Part shown: piece by piece, positions 11,230 through 20,719 of the stretch | How positions within the stretch are numbered: position 1 is the first letter of the stretch | Layout of the letters: each line of letters begins with the position of its first letter | Assembly: GCA_013368445.1 (NCBI GenBank) | Contig: JAACJO010000005.1 | Coordinates: forward strand, 62,001 to 126,000 | Source of the DNA: Leucocoprinus leucothites | Taxonomy: Eukaryota > Basidiomycota > Agaricomycetes > Agaricales > Agaricaceae | Direction of reading: 5' to 3' | DNA: 64,000 nt | The notes under the pieces: generated by a model | What the model was told of the DNA's origin: nothing | The model's database searches: none | What the model saw: the letters and a program-made list of their open reading frames with translations, nothing else | Program-made: the position numbers and the translations under genes

Positions 11230-12262
11230 CTCTCGTGCAAAGGATATGAGCAAGGCCATGAAATCTGAGCCCAGAAAGTCCATTGGCAAACCCGTCTTGA
11301 ACTGCCCTTCGGTTCAGAGTAGGTAGTCGTATTTGCCATTTAACTCCAGTGACAACTAGGCCATTACTCCCTTCTTGAACGGGTCCCACTGGTAGAAATC
11401 GTGTTCCAATCATCGCTCTCAGAACATTCACACATAGCCAAATCCTCCCTCTTCGGTTTCAGTGATAACATGCAGATCGTGCCTCAGCGATTTAAGGCAA
11501 TCATCTCGGTGGGCGTTCTTCATGGTCCATTTGCTTGATGAGTCCAGTATTACGGACATAGGCTATCGCTCTGGAGACTTATGACCTCCTGCCAGTATAA
11601 GGGAAAACACAAGATATATCCGGTTTTATCTACAGCCGCTTAAATCGAAAATAGAGGCTTTTCAATTTGAAGAACACGCCCAACGCTGGTTCCTCCACGA
11701 AACTCACGGTAATCGAAAAGGCTCGCCTTTACCATTTTGGCGTTGTCTTTCTGTTTCCACGCTTATTTTCACTCTACAGTGGAACGATTTACCCAAGCTT
11801 CCCAAGCTCCAATTCGACTTTATTCCAATACCTAAACTCTACAGTGTTAATTACCCCTGGGGAAAGGAGAATCACAGCTGGCATCCCATAAACGATTAGA
11901 ATCGTTTGTGATAATAGTCTTCAGAATACGTATTTTTCTTACCACATTTTGCAGGAAACTAATGTGGTTGGAATTGCGCCGTGTAGCGTGTGGGCCTCCA
12001 GTTCTCGGACAGCGTATTTGATTTCCAGGCTATATCACTTGCAATAAAGCTTCCACCGCGACCTGAGACATAGATAGACAGATCAGAGGAAACAACGGCG
12101 ATTTCGCTCTATGTGATGGTCACTCCTGGTACTGTACATGTAGAGCCTGACATCGAGGAACACTTCGCCCTTGTCAGTGAGCGCTTGAGCGACTCGACAA
12201 GGGCCTTACATTTTTCTTACCAGCTTGAACATCCGATACATGGAACTGGATATATCATGTGA
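11230..12262 (+). pseudogene. Decayed RPA70-like gene, copy C
   Basis: Pieces align with copy B in order: the end of exon 2 near 11270-11330 (Glu-Pro...GKPVLN), the DBD-A segment near 11440-11560 with stops and shifts, KLQFDFIPIPKL near 11800, a VVGIAP segment near 11965, and ISLYVMVTPGTVHVEPDIEEHFAL near 12105-12175 (given here only in part: TPGTVHVEPDIEEHFAL). Several frames and stops are needed, so it is not functional. Confidence 0.65.
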
Positions 12263-13121
12263 ATCCTAATGTTCCGTTTTGTTATTAGACTGTGTCACTC
12301 TGAACGCTTTACGCCCTCCACTGTACATAACTCATCAGTTCTGCAATTATCTGGCACCTTGCCAACATTTTGATTGACCATGACAGGTCCGATCTCGGGT
12401 AAACCTGATAAGAAGTTCATAGCATCAGGTTCGGAATAGCAACACATACATCTCCACCTCCACATTCCAGGTGCGCAAGCCGAGAGCAGTCTAGGTTTTA
12501 GAGCTTCCCCAAGTAGCAGATATCGTCTGCAAATGAGGATAATGATGCGGTGGCGAGACATAGGGGACAATATTGAAGTCAATTAGTCAGTGTCTGGTCA
12601 TTGTGATACGCTATTTACGTGCCGTCCTGGTGTTTCTTTCCATTTCTCCAAGTACTTAAGGAGACCACAAAGGTGAGTAAAAGCCTGGATGCGATTGGTT
12701 CAACACGAGCCGGACTGTCGGAGCCGGAGCCGGCGGCTCGCCCGGAAGCCTCACTCAATGACGCTCTGAATGTCAACGCAGCTGACGTCCAGGCGAGAAC
12801 TCGATTAGGCTCGACCACCACAAATTATATTTGCATCCAAAGCGCCGACACAGAATGCGGGGGCACGATGGCTGAAGGTCACAGGTTCTCAGTTACTAGA
12901 ACCCGGAGTGACGGGCGCTTGTATAATTTGTGATGGGACAACAGTTATATGGGGAAGAGCGCCCGTCGGAGCAAAGACGGAGTCTCGGTCACGAAAGCGA
13001 GTCGTCCCGAAGAAGCTTTTCAATACTCAGCGTCGTTGAACGCACTCGCAATGTTGAAAACCAAGAGAGTGAATGAGTTTTAATTCTCTGGACTGTATAA
13101 TAATATATGAAAAGAGAAAGT
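12263..13121. other. Unassigned region downstream of the COX gene
   Basis: A 104-codon ORF at 12619-12933 (+) has no recognisable motif. A GTGAGT near 12673 could be a splice donor. The stretch must contain the 3' UTR of the COX gene on the minus strand. Nothing more is supported. Confidence 0.35.
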
Positions 13122-13959
13122 CTACTTGGATTGAACGAATCCTTTTCCCTTGTAACCCTCCGATGAGATACCTAAAATACGACAGCGCGTCAGTCATATC
13201 GAACGTCGAGAGTAAGAGAGGCTACGTACCAGTGATAGGGTTGAGCTTCATCTCTAGTGCACGCTCGTTCGAAGCCTCTTCCCATTCCTTGGTCATAGTC
13301 TTGGGTGGAGGTGTAGCTGTAAGTTTCAAGTAAAAAGGTGTATGTATAAGTACGCGCTGTAGGTTACACCTGGAGACATGAACCACGTACCGAAGTTTCT
13401 TAGTGCGAAGAAGAGGGAGCCAGCAACAGCAACAAGGGCAGTAGTGTAAAGGACGATCTTGAGGCTGTCACCGGGTTGACTTGTAGGAGCCCGGGGTCCA
13501 TGAGGGCCGAAAGCCACGTAGTAAGCTATGGCCAACAACCAAAACGCGGTACGTGTAGAGACACGTCGAAAGATAGATTGCATGCAATGATGAACACGTG
13601 AAAAGAAAAAGCAAAGACGATGAGTACCATAACCTGCACCTCTCCGCTTTCCATTCCCGACTCACGCCGTAGGACAGAACCGGAGGGCCAAAAGTCAAAC
13701 AATGTCACTCACCAGCTTTCTTCTCATCAATCGTCAAGTCATTCCAGGGCTTTTTCTGAACTGCCTCGAGCTGCTGGTGCACGGAAGCCTTCTCCTCAGG
13801 AGTGAGCTTTGTCCAAGAGGCTTCGACGTTCGAAAGGGAAATGGGGGCAGCTGCAGAGGAGGATGAGGGGATGGAAGGAGAGGCGACAGTGGTGGCAATT
13901 GTGCGATGGAGGGTAGGGACCCTCTGGCGCGCCAGTCGAGCAGCAGCAGCGAGGTACAT
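13122..13959 (-). CDS. COX5: Cytochrome c oxidase subunit IV (yeast Cox5 type)
   Basis: Four exons (complement of 13713-13959, 13391-13525, 13230-13316, 13122-13171) join to 172 residues ending in TAG. The N terminus is Arg/Ala/Ser-rich, as expected for a mitochondrial targeting peptide. The core has LSNVEASWTKLTPEEK, PWNDLTIDEKKAAYYVAFGP, one membrane helix (SLKIVLYTTALVAVAGSLFF), then TPPPKTMTKEWEEAS and a short tail. This is the order in fungal subunit IV/Cox5, an inner-membrane subunit of respiratory complex IV. All four intron boundaries are canonical. The gene is divergent from the GTPase-kinase gene. Confidence 0.9.
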
Positions 13960-14227
13960 GGCTGAGTAGAAAAGGGGACAGAAGAATATTATTAAAAGAG
14001 GTGTTTTTGCGGAGAAAACACCGCAACACTAAGATTCTCACACTACCGGATTTTTCCGGTCCTCTCTGCCCATTCCATCAGGACTTTCTGCTCGTGTGTT
14101 TGCATTATGTCACAATGCTACTTGATAACGGGCGAACCAGCGCCTTTCTAGATCAGTCCTCTTTCTATACCCTCTCGAGCACTGTTGGTGGTAGGCTTTC
14201 AGCTGCTTCTAGTTGATTGACGCGAGG
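13960..14227. promoter_or_regulatory. Bidirectional promoter between COX subunit IV and the GTPase-kinase gene
   Basis: 268 nt separate the two divergent start codons. From about 13999 to the GTPase-kinase ATG the sequence is similar to 53581-53826 upstream of the second GTPase-kinase copy. Both copies keep a hairpin-forming GTGTTTT...AAAACAC near the left edge. Confidence 0.55.
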
Positions 14228-17200
14228 ATGCAGAATAAAGACATCATCATTGTGTACGTCTCACTTCTGATATGTCCTCCAAAACCTCATGCCCTTCCCT
14301 AGATTTCTCGGCGGTGCAGGGTCTGGAAAGAGCTCTGTAAGTTTACCAGCACTCGTGACTTGACGAGTAAATGGTTGAATCGTCCCAGTTCATTGATCTT
14401 CTCACTCGAGAATCTGGTCGGCAAGACGGAGCGCCAACCAATACAATCAAAGCGACCCGTATACCATTCCCTGGCGATCGGGAGAGGAATATCGTTCTCG
14501 TTGACACTCCTGGGTTTGGCTTTGACACGGACCACTCTGCGTCAGAAATCCTGGAGATGATCAGGAGTTGGCTTAAAACAGCGTGAGCTCACCGATCCAC
14601 TCTTAATAGCATAGTAAAATAAAACAACCCCAGATATCAAAAAACTGAGGCTATGGTCGGCGGACTCGTCTACCTTCACCCAATTACGGACAACACCACG
14701 GATCTCAACGCGGTTGCGCCTTACAGGAGCCTCGAAACGTTCACCAGATTGTGTAAGGGTGGCCTTACTCAAGTTTTACTAGTTACTAGTATGTGGAAAG
14801 GTGTACTTGTTGAGACTGGTAGAGCGAGAGAGCATCACCTCATGAACGTCCTTTGGAAGGAATTGATTGCCGAAGGTGCCTCCGTGGATCGTTTGGAGAA
14901 CGAGACCTGGGATGATGCCTGGGACATTCTCGTCCCACTAGTCGTGAAGCACTTGTTAGGGCCACATCCTGGACGTAGCACCTCAAAGCTCATCAGCTTT
15001 TTCAAACGTTTTCTATCATCATTGTTCAACACCACGCTGAAGTTTCCAAAGGTCCGTTTCTACATGTAATAGACTCCTAGGGGTAATCTGATTATCTAAT
15101 CCAGTACAATACAACATCAAGCGGTCCATACGCCACCAAATTGCTTTCGGAATCTGATGCCGCTGGTATTCAAAGCAAACTAGAGCAGCGCATCCCACGG
15201 GAACAGTGTTTGTCCCTCTCCCAACGCCTCATTCAAGACCCAGTGAAGCGCTCTTTGTTTACCGATTTGCAGAATGTCGAGGCCCAGAACATGGTTGACT
15301 TCCTGTTTAAGGTAGTAAGCTACTGGCCATGAGAAAGTGTATTTGCTCACCAGCTTACATCTAGGTGCTTGAAGATGATGGTGACCTCGAGCTGAGACAG
15401 AGAAACATTTTCTTGCACACTCTATCCAGACTTGCCAAATCGGCTCAAGTCTATCCAAAATGCCTCCAGCTCCCGGGAGTCAACTGCGACCTAGGGGAAC
15501 CTGTCAATAGTGGAGGGTTTGGAATTATCTACCGAGGAGAGCTTCAGAAGAAGACCGTCTGTATCAAGACAATCATAGTGGAAAGGAATGCAAGAAGACA
15601 GGCAAAAAATGCGAAGCGCTTACGAGTACGTCTTGCGTCAGCTTTGAATAAAATAATGTTACTCTATAACTAATGTATTTACTCCAGGTTCAGGTCAAAG
15701 AACTGGTTCTTTGGTCTCGGCTATCACACCAGAACATTCTTCCATTTTGCGGTGCTTTTCTCTCGACCGAGTCCGCTCCGAAAATTTGTGTAGTTCTGCC
15801 ATGGATGTCCAATGGCGACCTCGACGATTATTTAACAGAACACCCCGAGGAACCTCGTGTTAGATTCGTGAGCTTGCCATTCCCCTCTCTTTAACCCATC
15901 TAATATCATCAGGCTTTGGATATCGCATGCGGTCTCGATTACCTCCATGCCTTAGATATCGTGCATGGGGACTTGAAAACGGCATGTAGCTAAACAACTT
16001 CAACTAAACATTTGCTGACGCAGCATGGTAGAAAAATGTGTTAGTTTCTCATGAAAAGAGGGCAATGCTTACCGATTTCGGCGTTGCGCACATCCTAACG
16101 ACTGCCGCTACAACACTGGAAACTAGCACCTTACGCTGGACGGCTCCTGAGCTCGTGAGAGATGGTGGTCCAAATAGACCCACGAAAGAATCAGATATCT
16201 GGGCATTTGGCACCTTGTGTTTGGAGGTGATTTACACGATAATATATCCATTGGTTTCATCTGACTTTCTCAGATCTTCGCCCGCGTGGAGCCCTACCAG
16301 GAGTATGATAATACCGCGACTATGCAAGCTCAGGTTCTGTCTTTGATCATACGGGGGAGGAGTCCGGAAAAACCCCACTTCGCCAGCACTCATTTTATCG
16401 AGCTCACAGAAAGCCAGAAAGAGGAGGTCTACAAATTGATCTGGGAACGATGTTGGGAACTTGATCCTAAGAATCGCCCAACATCCAACCATATCAAGAT
16501 TTTCATCCGCTCTTTAAATATTCCTGACAGACGTGCCCTCATTGAATCTGACTCAGATGGGCTCAAAGAGGTGGTGAGAAGGATCCGATACAAATCCGTG
16601 ATTAATTATGGCCAGGTATACAAGACGCTCCTTCGGGTATGTGAGCATATTAATGGTGAAAGGATGACGGAGACGATTTAAAATGCCCAGATTGAACAAA
16701 GCTCAGCTGTTATCCCCGGTGACAAACCATCGCAGTTCCCAGGTTCTCAGAACCGCGATCCGGAGCCTGGCGATGGCGTTGGGCAGGACTCTCAAAGGCA
16801 TCACGCTCCAGATTCGCTTTCCACAGCGCCCAGACCTCGCACCTTGGACAATGATCACATAGTCACCGGAAGCCAACCGCGACCCATCAATAATTTGGCT
16901 CCAAACCTCACATTGCCGCCGAAGAAATTCAGTTGGCATGTGGGAAGCGCCTCGAAGCGATCCCCTCGCGCGAGCGAGTGTCTCACTCTTGCATTGGGTC
17001 TTGTACAGCGTAAAGCAGGGTTTTACCTGTTGAGCGAACTTTGGGGCGATGAGGCCCAGCATCTAGTTGATTTCCTGAACAACGTAGGTGGTCGCCCATT
17101 GATTATGGTTTTCTGTTTGATTCAATGTTCGCTAAGGTCCTTGAAGAAGAAAATGACCTGGATCATAGAGAAAGGAAGTATATCTTGAATCTACTATCTA

Positions 17201-18505
17201 AGATTGTCAAATCGGCCCAAGTATATCCGCAATCGTTCGAACTCTCGAGCATCAAATGCTACTTTAATGAACCCATCTTTGTAGGAAGTTTCGGAGACAT
17301 CTATGAGGGGGAGCTTGGTGGTAAAGTAGTCTGTCTCAAGGTCCCTAGACTGTATTCACGGTCAGAACGACAGACATTAATCAAGGTAAGCACGTGCTCT
17401 CTCATTGAGGAGGGAGGGGGGAGGATTCTAAAAATCGGCTTCAGATGTACATGAAAGAACTTGTTCTTCAAAGTTCCATTTCACACCCAGCGGTTCTCCC
17501 ATTATGTGGCATCTATTCCTCTGATGGAACTTCTTTCACAAGAATTTGCCTAGTTTCCCCCTGGATGGAGAATGGTGACCTCCAGCACTATTTAGCTGCC
17601 TTTCCCAAAACAAACCCACTCCCTCTTGTAAGAGCTGCTTTCTTCACCAGTCAGTGCTCAGAAACTCGTTCATCGTTTCCAGATTTCAGACATCATTTCT
17701 GGTCTTGAGCATTTGCACACCTCGGGCATTGTGCATTCCAACCTGAAAGCCGTAATATTTCCAGTATCCAATTGATGAATTGACTAAGGAGTAACTTTTT
17801 GACAGACGAATGTGCTTGTGTCAGGTTCACACCGGGCGATGCTTACCGATTTCGGTGTTTCATATGTAGCAATGACCACAGTCGAGACAACGCAGAGGAT
17901 GGGCGGAACTGCGCGTTGGATGGCTCCGGAGTTGATTTTAGCTTATGGGCTAATGCTGCCGACCACAAAGAGCGACATCTGGGGATTTGGCTGCGTTTGC
18001 CACGAGGTAAGATACACATCAAGTTGCGAGTCCTCGTAACTGGTCTGAATCCCCCTTTAGATACTGGCGCACAAAGTACCTTACCACGACCTCGTACATG
18101 ATATAGCGGTCATTCGTGCTATTTTTGATGGCATAAAGCCCTCCAATAATCGTGAATATTGTGCTGAGCTTGCGGAAGACACAGTTGAAAACATCTGGCG
18201 GATAATGGGTTGGGCGTGGAGTAGGCATCCCACGGAGCGCCCAACAGCCACCCACATCAAAGCCTCCCTTGTTGCGCTGAATCTTATGGACTATAGTGAT
18301 CCCAATCCCGACCCAGATATCGCGGCCCTTATGCAAGAAGTGAAGAGGGCCAGAAATACCTCTGAACTTGATTACGACAACGTCTCTGAAACTCTTCTTC
18401 ATGTAGGTCAATATATACAAGCAAGATGATTTTGTCCTGACATAGATTTTGCAGGTCAAGAGTGCCTTGGAACCAGCTCACGGAGTAAGTGAAGAGGTCG
18501 CCTAG
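14228..18505 (+). CDS. P-loop GTPase fused to tandem TKL kinase domains (second one degenerate), 1144 aa
   Basis: Seventeen exons join in frame: 14228-14253, 14303-14336, 14389-14582, 14634-15051, 15105-15311, 15365-15625, 15688-15867, 15913-15981, 16032-16226, 16274-16636, 16691-17083, 17137-17385, 17445-17627, 17683-17751, 17806-18006, 18061-18402, 18455-18505. Residues 10-20 are a Walker A loop (FLGGAGSGKSS), 59-63 DTPGF. A helical linker (VEAQNMVDFL...KSAQVYP) precedes kinase 1: loop NSGGFGIIY near 341, Lys 361, HGDLK at 458-462, DFG at 478-480. A second linker (EAQHLVDFL...KSAQVYP) precedes kinase 2: GSFGDIY, Lys 848, HSNLK at 942-946, DFG at 962-964. Asn replaces the catalytic Asp, so kinase 2 is probably a pseudokinase. 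Intron 8 is GC-AG. A TAA at 16679 lies inside the predicted intron 16637-16690 (donor GTATGT). The alternative is two adjacent genes. Inference: a cytosolic signalling or immune-type switch protein. Confidence 0.78.
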
Positions 18506-18810
18506 TACTCGGACTTAATGCCTTGTCCCTCGTATCTTACATTTTTCCTTGTATTTAAACTGTCTACAATTTCAGGACACTGGTTAACATAATCTCGGTC
18601 CCGTAGAAGGGTATTTTCGGTCAAGGGGTCAGTGATAAGGTTGGTTGGAAATAGGACCCCAGTGGGTGTGTTTGCCATGTACTAACTAGGGCAAGCTTTC
18701 CTTTCTTTGAACTGACACAACACTGAAAGGGCGGAAGCGCCGAACCGAGGGTCATGGGCAACCATACAACAGTATAATGCATGAAATCGGTCTTTTACTA
18801 CCCTACGTAT
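18506..18810. other. Intergenic between converging genes
   Basis: About 300 nt between the end of the GTPase-kinase gene and the end of the decayed zinc-knuckle gene on the other strand. It should hold both 3' ends; I see no other feature. Confidence 0.4.
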
Positions 18811-19160
18811 TTATGCGGCGGTCGCAGCCTTGAGGCAGTCGCGGGAGATGTCCCCGTAAATACCGGTGTTAGACTCATTTCTGGTGTTTGTACGCGCACC
18901 TACCCTTCGGAATCGCACGAGTAGCAAGCCCTCTTCTGGGGCTGTGGGCAATCGCGGCTGATATGACCGGTCTGCTTGTAACACTTGGATTCTTGAGCGC
19001 AATCCCTCGACATATGGCCTACACCACCGCAGGCATGGTTGCGTGCACCGCGCATTGCTTGTCAGCCTCATACTCGAGTAGATATTTCATAATTCAAAGG
19101 CCAAATCCACTCACCAAGTCTTTTGGCTGCTGTCACCGCCGAAAAAAACTGTATCCACCA
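18811..19160 (-). pseudogene. Decayed zinc-knuckle gene of the CNBP/GIS2 type
   Basis: Minus-strand pieces read ACGGVGHMSRDC, CYKQTGHISRDCPQPQKRACYSC and, after a GTAGGT...AC intron-like gap, GDISRDC. These are CCHC knuckles of the CNBP/GIS2 family (nucleic-acid-binding proteins). The first knuckle lacks its first Cys, the second has lost its Asn-Cys-Gly stretch (CYKQTGH), and the third lacks its His. Only a few knuckles of the usual seven remain, so it is probably a remnant. A GTGAGT near 19123 may be an old splice donor. Confidence 0.6.
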
Positions 19161-19497
19161 GGGTGAGCCTCAGCTTCGGACAGAGTGAATCTACATGGTC
19201 GTGGTATTCGGAGAAGTAAGACTACTGCGACACCCGTAAGGTAGAGGCAAGCCAGAATCATTGAATATCACATGATAAAACGTGATTTTGCGTGACAAGC
19301 TGATTCAAAATCTTTCAATAATATAGATATAATAGGTAAAAATATTATGGCTCCCTAATTCTGAGGGTAAACATATTATAAAGAAAGTTAGGGAGCTGTT
19401 TTCTTGAGAACTATCAATGGGTAATTTATGAAACAAAAAGATTGATTTTAAGGCACCAAGATTTAGTGCACATGATGCTCTCGACACAATGTGCTTT
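19161..19497. other. AT-rich sequence up to the retrotransposon target site
   Basis: No gene. AGCTCCCTAA-like and TTAGGGAGCT sequences (about 19351 and 19386) form a short inverted repeat. The stretch ends with the target duplication GCTTT (19493-19497). Confidence 0.45.
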
Positions 19498-20159
19498 TGT
19501 TATGTATATTGATTATATCTAGCATTTGTTCCATCTATAACACGAAGTCGATATTAGCTTTACTTAAGTAATATCGCAATTATGTTTCTTCTTATTTGTT
19601 CTTATATTTTCTTATATGTTTTGACTCGTTTACTTTGTCTGGTTATGACTCGTTATGACTCGTTTGGTTTTGTTTGTATTTTGATGACATGTGATTGTTA
19701 AATATAGCTGCGCTATATTTGGACTTACCTTGTGATCGATCAGATGATCAAAGAAGAACTTCTTTAGAAGAACTTCTAAAGCTTCTTTGACAGATCGCGT
19801 CTTATATAGTTTAATTAGCGTTAAGGAAGCTGTACGCTTCTCTTCTTTTATTAGAAGCCCTTAGCCCTAGTTAATAATAGATACCGACTTGTATCGTATA
19901 TAAGTCGTCGACATCTACCAAGGAGAAACATCGTTTCTACTTGGTTAGGTGGAGACTCAATACGAGCCTTTATCTATACAAAGTCGAATTGAACTTAAGC
20001 TCTAAGATCTCAATTACTAAAGTCTTAACTCTATAATCGCCGTATTATAACTCTGACTTAGTAAACGACTTTGTCGCTTACCGAGAAGGAGTCCCCTTTG
20101 ATAAGATCAACTCGATACTTATCGCGCCAGCTTAGGACTGGGCCGGCGTCACTATAACA
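19498..20159 (+). repeat. 5' LTR of G1 copy 1
   Basis: 662 bp, TG...CA ends. It contains a TATA box and the self-primer described separately. It matches 27849-28510 at all but one position. Confidence 0.95.
19897..19942 (+). promoter_or_regulatory. LTR TATA box and predicted RNA 5' end that serves as self-primer
   Basis: TATATAAG at 19897-19904 lies 33 nt before ATCGTTTCTACTT (19930-19942). That 13-mer is the exact reverse complement of the sequence directly downstream of the LTR (20162-20174). The spacing fits a transcription start near 19930, so the RNA's own 5' end can pair with the primer binding site. Confidence 0.75.
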
Positions 20160-20161
20160 TT

Positions 20162-20174
20162 AAGTAGAAACGAT
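20162..20174 (+). promoter_or_regulatory. Self-primer binding site of G1
   Basis: AAGTAGAAACGAT, two nucleotides after the 5' LTR, perfectly complementary to 19930-19942. There is no TGG start as seen in tRNA-primed elements. Self-priming of this kind is established for Tf1 of fission yeast. Confidence 0.8.
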
Positions 20175-20431
20175 CCTTCTCTGTTAGCACAGAGCCGTTA
20201 CTTTGCCCAGTAACCCAACAACGTTGCAAACACTGTCGATTTGGGTTATCGCGGTTATCGCACAAGCTGTCCCAAAACTATTGTGCATAACAACGAAAAG
20301 AGGGTCGACACACATTGCCAACTAGTGGAATAGTTGAGGATCACTCTTATTGATCTGAGCGATTACCCACGCTCTTAAAATATTTGGAGGCTTGTGAGAG
20401 CTAAGGTCGTTGTACCTGAATCTCAAATAAG

Positions 20432-20529
20432 ATACCAGACCCGAGGGTAGATACTCGGAAGGGAGAAATTTGCCAGAAAGTTTGGCATATCTCTGAAGAA
20501 TACCAGACCCGAGGGTAAATACTCGGAAG
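20432..20529 (+). repeat. Direct repeat of a small hairpin in the G1 leader
   Basis: ATACCAGACCCGAGGG... occurs at 20432-20461 and again at 20500-20529 with one difference over 30 nt. Each can fold CCGAG/CTCGG with an 8-nt loop. Further downstream AATTGTC/GACAATT (about 20653-20671) can also pair. Twin hairpins in a retroelement leader are candidates for RNA packaging or dimerisation signals; this is inference. Confidence 0.6.
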
Positions 20530-20719
20530 ACAGTTTACCTGTTGAAAGTTTTAAGAGACTATAAATACATAGTCCTAGTGACTATAAGGTGAGTCCATAG
20601 CGACTATAAACTAATTTTCCAACCACGGCAGAATCAAACTGCAAGTGTGATAATTGTCTTAAGGACAATTTACCATTTAAGACCATACCAGGTGTCTCTA
20701 TAGGCACCCATAAACATAG

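Noticed and set aside
16679..16681. TAA as the end of a stand-alone GTPase-kinase gene, followed by a separate kinase gene
   Set aside because: The codon lies in a 54-nt intron with good splice sites, the frame continues, and the same intron occurs after kinase 2. Two genes remain a less likely alternative.
20432..20529. CRISPR-like pair of repeats
   Set aside because: Only two units, inside a retrotransposon leader of a eukaryote; no array and no cas genes.
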